Shown piece by piece: positions 52,833 to 64,000 of a stretch of 64,000 nt of DNA; position 1 is the stretch's first letter, and every line of letters begins with the position of its first letter. Origin of the DNA: Candidatus Hartigia pinicola (GTDB taxonomy: Bacteria; Pseudomonadota; Gammaproteobacteria; Enterobacterales; Enterobacteriaceae); NCBI GenBank assembly GCA_020541205.1, contig CP048208.1:1739908-1803907 (forward strand). The letters run 5' to 3'. The notes under the pieces were generated by a model. The model searched no databases and was not told the origin of the DNA. It was given only the letters and a program-made list of their open reading frames with translations. Made by a program: the position numbers and the translations under genes.

Positions 52833-55800
52833 TACAAATCTATCGCAGATAAACAAGATAACAATTATTAGCTCAATAAATGAATTAAACCATATAAAAC
52901 ATAATTTAAAATAATAGAAAATTGTACAGAACTGTGGAATAAGAGAAGTAATTTACTCATTTTATGATAAACTTAATAACGTTAGTTATTGAAGTGTCAC
53001 TTTTAAATTAAGCATTATAACTTTTTCTATATTCTGACTTGATTGCCTTAGTATCAGTCATTTATTAAAGATAATAATATACATCTTTTATTAACATAGT
53101 AAGTGGAACTGTACTCATTTAGTTCTTTAAAATAGCACACTCTTAAAAATATAAACCCTCATGAATAGATGATGTCTACTAAACACCATCATATACTAAT
53201 CAATATAATTTTTTTACCAAGTGTTAATTGATTGAGATTTATTGCAATAATCAGTAAGTCTATTACTCAGCTTACGTTGCATAATATAGATCATCACCAT
53301 GCTCTACACACAACGTATTCAAAGTAATCTAATTTATAAAAATTAATTATAACGCAATATTGAATCTATTATCATTTTAAAATGATAATAGATTCAATAT
53401 TTTCACTTAATACGTAAAAATATTACAATATTTAATTTACTCACTATTATTTTATAAATTTGTATTCATTAATAAAATTCACTTCATCTACTAGTTTTGA
53501 TAGCACATAATTGATGATTTTAATGTTTTTATAACAATGCCTTTCATAACAAAAATATTACAGACTTTTTATCCTTGTATTGATATGGATATAATATGTT
53601 ATAACCTTAGAGCATACGTATACTTTATTCTCATAAATTATTAAAAATATATTTAGATCAAATAATAGTAATAATTTTTATATCTTTTAACCTATTACCA
53701 TCATCTAAAATAATCATTTTTCTTCAACCTAATCATGTTTAACATCAATAAAATAATAACACTGTTATTCTTTAAAATTTTTATTTCAGATCAATTTATT
53801 AATTGATACAAAGTTCACTTTCTTAATAATTAATACTATTTTGTATTTAAAATAATACTTATTTAGTATAATATATTCAAAATAATACACTAATATAAGA
53901 TAAGGTTTATTTAATTTATCTAGTATAAAATCAAATTAATATTTTGAAATATTTATCTCAAAATAAGAGAAGGTTAATTTTTAATTTTCTAACAAAATAC
54001 ATTATTTTAATAATCATGAAATGAGATGAGAACACCAAAAAAATTAAAGATGACTTTTACTAAATTTAACATTTTAATTTAAAAGTCAACAATCTTATAA
54101 ATACTAACAAGACTTTTCAAGCTTGATTTATTCCAAATAACACGAAATGAATGGCTAGATTCTCCATTGAGACATACTGAATTCTATATTATTTGTACCA
54201 TCAAAGTCCTAAGTTTTATTAAGAAATATTCTTTGATGTCCATACTAATAGTAGTTTAACTATGACATTCTTAAAAACAAAACATTTTTTATTTTTAATG
54301 AAAAAATTAATTTTATTTTACACTTTAACTTAAAAACACAACATTAATTAGTGCTGTCATACTAAAAAAAATATCTCATTAATTATATAATACTATTATA
54401 ATCAATATTTTAAAATCTTTTGACTCTTGATAAGGATACAGAAAATTCATATTATTGTAGATCTACTACAATATTTTTCTACACAAAAATAATTAAAGCT
54501 AGATTTAAAAACTAAATACAGATATTTAAATAGTTTTACTATTTTCATGTACATAAAATACACATCAACTTAATAGATATTTTATGAACTAACGTTAACT
54601 AATAAAATTGAAACGTAACATTTATTATATTTTCGCTTTAAGCAATTCCCTATAGTATATCATGCATACTATTTAAAAAATACATTTCTATAATTGTTAT
54701 CTAACAATATGTTTTATATAAAAAATTATTATTTACCCTAGAATTTATTAAAATTCTGTGCAATTATTTACATCAATACATATCGAGTGTCTGCGATGAT
54801 GAATCGTGTGATGTCGCTATATCTTAACCATATAATAATAGTTGCACGTTTTATCTATCTTCTGAATGTTGTTTATATGGATAATTATAAATTAATATTA
54901 ATCTTTTAACATCATTATCAAGACTTTATTAATTATATTTTTTACGCTATGTCTAGAAAACTTTCTCTATGTATTTATCTATGTTCAAAATTTCAACAAA
55001 TAATATCAGGTCATTTTATTCAAATCATTAAGAACATGTTTTACTTACATCTGCTTTTTAGATAAAAAATACTATAAACCAATAAAGCACGTATATGTAT
55101 ATGTCTGTAGTTATATGCACCTTTATTGCTAAGTATTAAAGATTTGATTTATTAAAATATTTTTAATTAATCTAAATGTTTTAAAGATTTTATATTTTTA
55201 GAAACACATAAAATAATAATACTGAAAAAATTTTTGAATAAATTTTGAGATATACTAATAATATGTTAAGTATAAAAAATATTTTCACATACTCAACAAT
55301 TACTGTTTCATAAAATATTAATTCTGCAAAGAAATACAAAACTATAAACCATCCTTATTATCACTATTGTTTTCATTCTTTTCTTCATTCTGTTTTTTTT
55401 GAAATTTTTGAGTACTTTTTGAGTAACTTTGTTATATTTTTGTTTTTAAATTAATGTCAAATAGAAATCACACGAATCTTCCATAAATATTAAATATTCA
55501 TGTGATTCCGCGTAAAGATTAAATATTATCAGATCACGACCGGAAAATAGAATGTAAGTTTAAACCATCACACGTAAAATGAAAATAGTGAAAAACAATA
55601 GTCAAAAATGCAAAATAAATACTTAGTAAAAATAGAAAACAACCAAGTATAAAAAACCATTCAAAACACCCCATCCGATAGAAAAATAAAACTAACTGCA
55701 TGTACCAGATCTTATCCACCTTTCAAATAAAAAAACAAAATAAATATTACTAAAGATAACCGGAAATTACTAGATATTACAAATAGCAAGGCAAAGTTTT

Positions 55801-56675
55801 TAAGTAGTAATCTAACCAAAACAAAGTTTATTCTTTTTGGTGCGTTAAAATAAATAATACCGCGGATGTTAATTGACTATTTATACGTAAATTTATTGTA
55901 GCTAAATTACTAAAGCAATATTATATGATTCATGAAGTTTACTATTTAATAAATTAATATTATAGTTAAGACTGATTTATAAATACAAAACGCATAAGTG
56001 TTTTAAGAATTATCTCATCAAGAAAGTAAAACAATAGTTAAGACAATATATAGTTATATTTTGTCTATTATTAATGCTAAAATAGAGAATAAACCTGTAA
56101 ACTACAGAGTGTAGCTATTTATGATATTTAGCAATTTTTTATTAAAACAACTGAATTTATTTTGAGATTAAATTCGAACTATTTTAAAGACATTTTTATT
56201 CTTCACCAACTATTAGTTAATCTGCATATTTATCTTGCAATAACATAATGTCAAATTATGCATAAAAAATAAGCAATATATATTATATTCATTAAATTAT
56301 CATCAATTAATACAAACATAAGTGTATATAACCAAAAATAAACATTTACATAATGCTAAATATTCAATATCTCAATAGCATGAGAGATTCAATACATCTT
56401 AATGATACAATAATATGCAGAATTATCTTTAGTACATATACATAATTCCAATCGCTTATTAAATTTTCAAACTAAATAAATTTTCTCAGTTAACTATGCT
56501 TCTAAACAACTGATTAAAATCATATTAAATAATTTATTTCTTATTTTTTTAAGAAAAAAGTTGCTTAGACAAATGTGTTTACTATGGCTTTTAATCTAAG
56601 AACAAGTATAAAAAAATTAAAAAGTTTTACATTTATTTATTGTAATAAAAATTAAACTAATAAAATATACTTATA
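52833..56675. other. Gene-free desert between ubiK remnant and cca
   Basis: 3.8 kb without a supportable gene. The 61-residue frame at 55534-55719 is hydrophobic and unlike anything I recognise. In E. coli hldE and glnE are among the genes between yqiC and cca; no trace of them is visible by eye. It holds a perfect 46-bp palindrome at 53356-53401. Confidence 0.6.
53356..53401. repeat. Perfect 46-bp palindrome (23-bp arms, no loop)
   Basis: The two arms AATATTGAATC.. and ..GATTCAATATT are exact reverse complements over 23 bases, meeting at TTTTAAAA with no spacer. It could form a cruciform or a strong RNA hairpin on either strand. It lies about 500 bases after the ubiK remnant and resembles a bidirectional terminator in shape, though with a low-G/C stem. 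Confidence 0.9.
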
Positions 56676-57920
56676 TTATTCAGTAACAGGTAAAATAACT
56701 TGCTTCTGACGCCACTGAGTTACATTTTCCACTAACTGACGAGTTAGCTCTGCACGTATTTTTTGGCCTTTAAATCCCCGAGAAATAATAGGTTTTACAC
56801 TAATAGATTTCACGCTAGCAAAAGCTTGACGTAAAAATTGCGCTTGTGGATAATCTCTTTCTTCAAAACCAGTTCTGCCTCGCGCATCAGATTCGCTGAT
56901 GATACTAAGTTGTTCAATACGTTCAGGTTTTCTCCAACTATCTAATTCATCAAATAATTTAACAATCTCTCTTGCAGTGAAGTGATTAATAACATGTATC
57001 TTATCATGAAACCGAGCAGTAAGTCGAGATAATTCTCGTATATGATTAGGAACTTTTAAACGGTCACATAAGTTATTAATAAGCGCAACACCTGCTTCAC
57101 CATGATTAGGATGGCTAGGCAAAAATTTTTTTGGTGTTAATGCCTTTCCAACGTCGTGACATAACACAGAAAAGCGAATCTTAATATCAGATGATAATAT
57201 AGAGGCAATTTTCAATGCCATTAAAGTGTGAATTCCAGTATCAATTTCTGGGTGCCATTTTTCAGGAGCTGGTATACCAAATAAATTATCAATCTCAGGA
57301 AAAAGTGCTACGAGTGCACCACATTGACGTAACACTTCTAAATATACTTGTGGAGCATCTGATATTAAAGCTTTTTCTGTTTCTGACCAAACTCGCTCAG
57401 CAGTTAAGTGTTTTAGCTCTCCAGCTGCTACCATTGACTCCATCAAATACAACGTTTCATTTGAAATTTTAAAACCTTTTGAAGCAAAACGAGCAGCAAA
57501 ACGTGCTACCCGTAAAATGCGCAAAGGATCTTCAGAAAATGCATTAGAAACATGTCGGAGAATACGATTATTCAAATCATCGACACCATGATATGGATCT
57601 ATAATCTGCCCTTGTGAATTTTCAGCGATAGCATTGATGGTAAGATCTCGACGCAGCAAGTCATCCTCAATGGTGACATCTGGTGCACAGTAACAACTAA
57701 AACCAGTATATCCTGTGCCTATTTTTCGCTCTGTTCTTGCTAAAGCATACTCTTCATGAGTTTTAGGGTGAAGAAAAACAGGAAAATCTTTTCCTACTTG
57801 TTGATAACCTTGATCTAAAATAATTTTTGGTGTGACACCTACAACAACATAATCTCTATCAGATACAGGTAAGCCAAGAAGTTTATCACGTACGGCACCA
57901 CCAACAAGATATATTTTCAT
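56676..57920 (-). CDS. cca: CCA-adding enzyme (tRNA nucleotidyltransferase) with HD domain
   Basis: Builds and repairs the 3' CCA of tRNAs without a nucleic acid template. The product is 414 residues (E. coli 412). The N-terminal nucleotidyltransferase has [10 protein letters not shown] followed by the metal-binding DRD (aspartates 21 and 23) and ARTERK, then RRDLTINA; the neck region has [15 protein letters not shown]. The C-terminal HD phosphohydrolase domain carries LCHDVGKAL near residue 255. An AAGGGA ribosome binding site lies eight bases before the ATG. The enzyme is needed here because tRNA-Glu at 2.3 kb does not encode a full CCA end. Short frames overlapping it are shadows. Confidence 0.98.
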   Translation of the reverse strand: MKIYLVGGAVRDKLLGLPVSDRDYVVVGVTPKIILDQGYQQVGKDFPVFLHPKTHEEYALARTERKIGTGYTGFSCYCAPDVTIEDDLLRRDLTINAIAENSQGQIIDPYHGVDDLNNRILRHVSNAFSEDPLRILRVARFAARFASKGFKISNETLYLMESMVAAGELKHLTAERVWSETEKALISDAPQVYLEVLRQCGALVALFPEIDNLFGIPAPEKWHPEIDTGIHTLMALKIASILSSDIKIRFSVLCHDVGKALTPKKFLPSHPNHGEAGVALINNLCDRLKVPNHIRELSRLTARFHDKIHVINHFTAREIVKLFDELDSWRKPERIEQLSIISESDARGRTGFEERDYPQAQFLRQAFASVKSISVKPIISRGFKGQKIRAELTRQLVENVTQWRQKQVILPVTE

Positions 57921-60900
57921 AATAAATCCCTTAGATTATACAAAAACCATTACGTTTTTTGTAATCAAGGATAATATAAGGCGTTATTAAATTAAATATA
58001 AGACCAGTACTAGAAGTGCTATTATTTATACATAAACTACAATAAATTCTTTCCCAATCGCAACTATCGAGGTTTTTCTTCTGAACTTATTAGTTTTTAT
58101 TCAATTTCGTTAATGTATTTTCAATTGTTAATTTTTAGCGTTTCATGTAATATTAATAAGATATCTTCTATCAAAGATCAATATTATCGTAATATTTAAT
58201 TTTCTCATATCCATATAAGAAAACTTTTTATATGCTTTAGATATTTCTACGTTATTATCTTAAATGTTATACTAAATTTTTTAGTTTATTTTAGTTTAAG
58301 TAAATGATCACTAATTGAGAAAAATTTAATTTTTACAAATATATTAAATATTCACTATGAAATATTTATATCTTTTTACTAGTGTCAATATATAAATAAT
58401 AAATTCTTATAATTCACGATAAACATTACATTCTTTACACTTATTTAATATTAATAAGTAAAATAAAGACATTAAATATCATGTTGTTTAATTTGTTTTA
58501 AATATATTATTATACTTATGATAATATATTTTCTACTATAACATGAAATAGATTTTAATTATCCAATATTAGGTAATCTATTTTGATTTTAAGTTCTTTT
58601 GATATGTCATGAAGAAAGTTCATTCAAAATTAAAATGAATAAATCATCACTTTAACCACAATTAAAATTTATTTTTTTTATTATTGTTTTCTAAGTTAAA
58701 TAAAACTTTCTTTATATTATTTGTGTTATTTTATTGAATCAATAAATATTATAAAATAATTACAATGTCAACAACTTTTAAATCCTTAAATCCTGTTTGG
58801 CATTTTTTACACCATAAAAAGAATAGATACACTAGATACATCACATTAAAAAAAGTATTTAAACTTCTCATTATTCTTTAATATTTTGTGAGATTTCACT
58901 AACTTTTTAAAATACAATAACTCAATATTTAAGATTGCATGAACAATATAAAATATCTTGCATTTGCATCTTAACGATTTTTCTCAATAACAATGCAGCA
59001 TCCCAAAACATTATTATTCGCATCGAAAATAATCAAAAAAAATGTAACTTGTAGACAAAACACATGACTTTTGATTCAGAAAAATAAGATATCAAATTAC
59101 TTTTTATCCGTAACATTCCTGTCATTATTACAATTTTATAAAAATTTAAGGTAAACAGCTCATACAGTATTTCTCTCAATTCTATAATTTTTACTCTATC
59201 CTCATTTTTAACAACTGTATCTGTAAATTATAAAAGTAATCGTTTATGTTCAAATAATGAAATGATATAGATAGCAAGAATTATATTTTATAATACCTTC
59301 TCACAAAATCAGGATTATATTTCTAATAATTTTTTAAAGTTTAAAAGGTTCATATAAGTAATAGATTTTCTCTCAACGCATTCATAAGGAAAATTTTGCA
59401 CTAGTAACCAATTTTTTGATATATAAATCTGTACTAAAAACATATATTTAAGATTCTGAAAAGAATTTTTTTCAACTCTAGAAATAACAATTCCATACAT
59501 TAAAATATTCTTTACTTTATTTAAATATTATAAATTTTTACTTTAACATAATATGTTAAATAATTACCTTTGAAAAAATTATCAATAAGATCTTGTGTCA
59601 TACAAAATCTTTAAAAAATTAAAATCAGTCACAATGCATCATTGCAAAATTCTATAATTATTATGCTTAAATCTAGCTTGACTAGACAAAACACATATCT
59701 ATTAAAAATAGATTTATATTAATAACTACTAAAACTTAAGATGATCATATTTGTACTAATCATCTGGTATTTTGTATGCATTGTTATTCTTTATATAAGC
59801 TTATTCGATAAGCTGTATAACGATACCGTTATGCTAATATACTACAAATGATTTTTTTAGACATATAAAGTATTTTAACAAGTGGAAAAGCATTAACAAG
59901 AATTGTTAAAAAACGATTTTAAGTTATAAAAATTATTCATTGCATGCTTATATATCTTTCATTATAACAAAGTACATACACTGAACATATCTTTATACTA
60001 AAAAATTTCATATAAAAAACTGCAGTATATCAAAGTTCATATTAATTATTTACTCATTAATTCAATAAAAACTTCATAAAATTGAGTCAATTTAAAGCGC
60101 TAATTTGATAAATACACAAAATAATTTATATTTAATGCATTTACTATAAAGGTATTTTACTGAGAAAAATTTTTATTAATTATGTTAAATATTTCTGCCA
60201 TGATCATTCTTACATTTGAACTTATATTCAAAAACAATTTTATTTTAAGCACATTATCAGAAACTAATTAAAATATTCTTAACTGAATACTAAACATGAA
60301 AAATTTTAATGTCATAGCATTAACCGTGTAATTCAGTGCATTATTTTCTATTAAACAATAAAGAATTATCTATCATTGACTGATCTATAATGTATTTACA
60401 TACACTGCTAATATATTTATAAAAAGAAAATTTTTTAATATAACTACGCTAAAAGAATATACACAAATACATTATTAATGATATACTACTAATTTATAGA
60501 GAAAATAAATTAAATTTAGTCATTTAAATAAATCAATGCTAAACAATAAAACTAAACGTTCGTTTAAGTATAAAATTTATAGTACTGTCCTTCACACACT
60601 TTAAACTACGAATGTTTTAAGTTTAAAACTGCAACATACAATCATATATAAAACTAGACAATCAATATTATTACTGAGATTATGAAATAATCTTTCAAAT
60701 CAATATATTTATTTTACACTTTTTAATATAAAACGCTTGTTCTTGACGATCCAAAGACATATCTTTGCATTATTTAGCAAAAAATACATAGACTTTTAGA
60801 TTTTTTTTTACAATCAGAATAAATCACACTCCTCATTTATTAATAATTTCAAATATAATACACGCAAAACACTTACTGATGCATGAAAGAAGACTTTCAT

Positions 60901-61132
60901 AAGATATCGTACATCACTATTAATATCATACAATAAAATAGAAATATTCATAACTCAACGTTATCAGAAGTCACGAGATTAATAAAAAATAACTCCAGCA
61001 ATCTTTTTACAACAGTTAATAACTCTAAACATCACTCTTATAAAACAGTATAATGAATTAGTATAAGTTTTAAAATATTACGAGCTATATAACAAGATCA
61101 TTATAAATTTATACTAACTTATTAATGCGAAA
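57921..61132. other. Gene-free desert between cca and tsaD
   Basis: 3.2 kb. Enterobacteria carry uppP (bacA), folB and plsY in this interval; none is present as an open frame and I could not recognise peptide remnants. The size is compatible with erosion of these genes in place, an inference from gene order alone. Confidence 0.6.
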
Positions 61133-62203
61133 TTATAATTTATTTTTTTGAGCAATATTAGCAACAACTTTTTCAAATGAGTTTACTTCCATTAACGGAG
61201 GCAACTCTACCAATGGCCATCGTGGCCGCACTGTCACACCAAGTCCTATGTTTACATCGCTTTTCAAACGAATTAACCCTGTTAGCGCAATCATTGCACC
61301 ATTATCAGCACAAAACTCAGGACGTGCATAAAACACCTCACCACCAAGTTTGTTCATAACTTGTTCCATCTTAGCACGCAATGCTCGGTTAGCACTTACA
61401 CCCCCTGCCATCACTAAGCGTTTAAATCCTGTTTGTTCAACTGCACGTTGAGATTTAATAATCAAAGTATCAACAACTGCATCTTCAAATGCACGCGCAA
61501 TATCAGATCGAGTTTGATCGTCCTTTTTATTTTGACGTATTATATTTGCTGTAAAAGTTTTAAGACCAGAGAAGCTAAAATCTAACCCTGGGCGATCTAT
61601 CATTGGACGAGGAAAAATAAAACGAGCTCTTCTTCCTTTCTGTGCCATGCGTGACAATGCAGAACCTCCTGGATAGCACAATCCAAGCATTTTTGCTATT
61701 TTATCAAATGCTTCACCAACTGCATCATCAAGTGATTCACCTAATAATTTATATTCACCAATTCCCTTTACACTGATTAATTGAGTATGCCCGCCAGAAA
61801 CTAATAATGCTAAAAAAGGAAAATCAGGTATTTTATCTTCTAGCATCGAAGAAAGTAAATGCCCTTCCATATGATTAACTGCTATAGCTGGCACCCCCCA
61901 TGCAAAAGCTAATGAACAACCAAATGTTGCTCCTACCATAAGCGAACCAACTAAACCAGGTCCAGCCGTATACGCGACAGCATCAATATCTGAACTGGTT
62001 AGATGAGCCTCCTTTAGTGCTGCCTGCATTAAAGGAACAGTTTTTTGAATATGTTCTCGAGAAGCTAACTCAGGAACAATACCCCCATAGTCATTGTGAA
62101 CTGTTATTTGATTATATACCTGATTAGCTAATAGACCAAGTTTATCATTATAAATTGCAATACCAGTATCATCACATGATGTTTCAATACCTAAAACATG
62201 CAT
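61133..62203 (-). CDS. tsaD: tRNA N6-adenosine threonylcarbamoyltransferase TsaD
   Basis: Transfers the threonylcarbamoyl group to A37 of ANN-decoding tRNAs, with TsaB and TsaE. The start at 62203 aligns [11 protein letters not shown] with E. coli [11 protein letters not shown] and has AAGGA eight bases upstream; another ATG six bases further (62209) is too close to that site. The product is 356 residues (E. coli 337), with the extra residues as a C-terminal tail after [10 protein letters not shown]. Metal ligands HMEGH (His111, His115) and the aspartate in [11 protein letters not shown] are intact, as are [10 protein letters not shown] and [16 protein letters not shown] replaces the commoner CDET, a conservative change. 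It is divergent from rpsU as in E. coli. Confidence 0.97.
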   Translation of the reverse strand: MHVLGIETSCDDTGIAIYNDKLGLLANQVYNQITVHNDYGGIVPELASREHIQKTVPLMQAALKEAHLTSSDIDAVAYTAGPGLVGSLMVGATFGCSLAFAWGVPAIAVNHMEGHLLSSMLEDKIPDFPFLALLVSGGHTQLISVKGIGEYKLLGESLDDAVGEAFDKIAKMLGLCYPGGSALSRMAQKGRRARFIFPRPMIDRPGLDFSFSGLKTFTANIIRQNKKDDQTRSDIARAFEDAVVDTLIIKSQRAVEQTGFKRLVMAGGVSANRALRAKMEQVMNKLGGEVFYARPEFCADNGAMIALTGLIRLKSDVNIGLGVTVRPRWPLVELPPLMEVNSFEKVVANIAQKNKL

Positions 62204-62742
<539 letters not shown>

Positions 62743-62799
62743 TTATAAACGGTAACTACCGAAACTAAGGTATGAGTAAGTAGTATTTTGTAGTTACAA

Positions 62800-62824
62800 C
62801 CGTGCGTTCTTAAAGAATGTACGG
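62800..62824 (+). terminator. rpsU-dnaG intergenic hairpin (attenuating terminator)
   Basis: CCGTGCGTTCT pairs with AGAATGTACGG (11 pairs, two of them G-U) around a TAA loop. It occupies the place of the partial terminator that in E. coli lowers dnaG expression relative to rpsU. There is no pure T-run after it, consistent with partial read-through. The structure is seen; the role follows from the E. coli operon. Confidence 0.65.
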
Positions 62825-62856
62825 CCTGCTATAGTTTATTAACAGGCGAAAACTTT

Positions 62857-64000
62857 ATGGCTGGACGAATTCCTGGTTCATTTATCAATAATTTGTTAGC
62901 AATAACTAACATTGTCGATTTAGTAGATATAAAAGTCCCGTTAAAAAAACAGGGTAAAAATTATCACGCATGCTGTCCGTTCCATAACGAAAAAACTCCT
63001 TCTTTTACGGTAAATAAAAAAAGGCAATTTTATTATTGCTTTGGCTGTGGTGCTCATGGTAATGCTATCGATTTCTTAATGAATTACGATACACTTAATT
63101 TTATTGAAGCTATTGAAGAACTATCTTCTTTCTACAATCTTGACATTCCTTATGAACATAAAAAATCTAAAACACAAATTCAACTATATCAACGTCAAAA
63201 TCTGTATCAGTTGATGAATAAAATAAACTGCTATTACCATACATCTTTAAGTCATCCTAGCGCTAATAACGCTAAAGAATATTTAAGACAACGTCAATTA
63301 ACTACAGATATTATTGAACATTTTTCTATTGGTTTTGCTCCTGCAGGGTGGGATAATTTGCTGAAAAAGTTTTCGATAAACATCGACATTTATAAACAAT
63401 TAAATAACGCAGGCATGCTTGTTTCTAATAAGGCAGGACTGGTATATGACCGATTTAGGGAACGTATTATGTTCCCTATACGAGACCGTCGTGGCCGTGT
63501 TATCGGATTTGGTGGACGAGCATTAGGGAATGTATTACCTAAATATCTTAACTCACCAGACACAGATATCTTTCATAAAGGTCACCAGTTATTTGGGCTA
63601 TATGAAGCAACAAAAAATAATAATAAACTTGCAAAATTACTTGTCGTCGAAGGTTATACAGATGTTATAGCACTTACTCAATATGGCATCCCTTATACAG
63701 TTGCATCACTAGGTACCTCAACAACTTCTCAGCATATTCAATTACTCTATCGTTCAACAGATACTATCATTTATTGTTATGACGGTGATCTTGCAGGGAA
63801 ACAAGCTGCATGGCGAGCGCTGAAAACTACCCTTCCTTATTTGACTGATGGTCGTCAAGTGCGTTTTATATTTTTGCCTGATGGCGAAGATCCTGACACT
63901 TTAGTACGTAAAGAAGGTAAAGATATATTTGAAAAACGAATAAATAATGCTCAAACTTTATCTAAATTTTTTTTTGATTCGTTAGTTTCTCAAGTGGATT
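62857..64000 (+). CDS. dnaG: DNA primase, N-terminal part (runs off window)
   Basis: Synthesises RNA primers for replication with DnaB helicase. 381 codons are present, without a stop to the window edge (E. coli protein 581). It starts MAGRIPGSFINNLLA. The zinc-binding CHC2 domain has Cys40, His43, Cys61 and Cys64 in CPFH and CFGCGAHGNAIDF, the E. coli positions. The RNA polymerase domain has YDRFRERIMFPIRDRRGRVIG in its basic groove. The TOPRIM core follows with LVVEGYTDV (catalytic glutamate) and YDGDLAG (two aspartates). The frame is continuous and all motifs are in order. It probably is co-transcribed with rpsU through the hairpin at 62800. Confidence 0.98.
   Translation, partial: MAGRIPGSFINNLLAITNIVDLVDIKVPLKKQGKNYHACCPFHNEKTPSFTVNKKRQFYYCFGCGAHGNAIDFLMNYDTLNFIEAIEELSSFYNLDIPYEHKKSKTQIQLYQRQNLYQLMNKINCYYHTSLSHPSANNAKEYLRQRQLTTDIIEHFSIGFAPAGWDNLLKKFSINIDIYKQLNNAGMLVSNKAGLVYDRFRERIMFPIRDRRGRVIGFGGRALGNVLPKYLNSPDTDIFHKGHQLFGLYEATKNNNKLAKLLVVEGYTDVIALTQYGIPYTVASLGTSTTSQHIQLLYRSTDTIIYCYDGDLAGKQAAWRALKTTLPYLTDGRQVRFIFLPDGEDPDTLVRKEGKDIFEKRINNAQTLSKFFFDSLVSQVD

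Overview
The window looks like a piece of the chromosome of an insect-endosymbiont gammaproteobacterium of the Enterobacterales, caught partway through genome decay. Every recognisable protein aligns almost end to end with the Escherichia coli / Serratia-Yersinia version, and the gene blocks bioA/bioB..bioD..uvrB and cca..tsaD/rpsU-dnaG are in enterobacterial order. Intact genes cover only about 22% of the window (roughly 11.8 kb of protein genes and 2.3 kb of RNA genes). The rest is very AT-rich DNA without credible genes, including one desert of almost 12 kb. A Serratia symbiotica-like obligate symbiont with low coding density would fit, but species and host cannot be fixed from this sequence.

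Layout. 1-3.7 kb (minus strand): the 5' two-thirds of an intact 23S rRNA gene, a spacer with boxA and tRNA-Glu. Beyond it lie an eroded 16S gene, a surviving 16S leader boxA and an rrn P2-like promoter. 6.9-8.4 kb: phrB with a one-base frameshift in an A10 tract. 11.3-20.9 kb: uvrB, bioD, bioB (minus) and divergent bioA (plus), with bioF and bioC replaced by 1.8 kb of decayed DNA. 25.2-26.0 kb: gpmA. 37.7-38.8 kb: metR, behind three tandem MetJ-like boxes. 41.3-46.4 kb: a fossil ribosomal operon in which the 16S, 23S, 5S and tRNA-Asp have eroded but tRNA-Ile(GAU), tRNA-Ala(UGC) and tRNA-Trp(CCA) remain intact. 52.6 kb: a ubiK pseudogene with three lesions. 56.7-57.9 kb: cca. 61.1-64.0 kb: tsaD, then divergent rpsU-dnaG (dnaG runs off the end).

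Together the survivors are housekeeping functions: ribosome and tRNA supply (23S, tRNAs, rpsU, Cca, TsaD), replication priming (DnaG), DNA repair (UvrB, PhrB), glycolysis (GpmA), one metabolic regulator (MetR), and the last three steps of biotin synthesis (BioA, BioD, BioB). The biotin set lacks BioF and BioC in its operon, so it would need KAPA or an earlier precursor from elsewhere.

The most interesting structure is non-coding. Both rRNA loci show selective erosion: the 16S is lost from each, while embedded tRNAs and, in one locus, promoter, boxA and 23S are kept. A dispersed degenerate repeat of about 150-170 bp occurs at least four times in the deserts (near 14.4, 35.1, 48.7 and 50.9 kb). 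A perfect 46-bp palindrome and a 17-bp-stem hairpin stand out of the otherwise eroded DNA. All alignments were made by eye against remembered family sequences; no searches were run.
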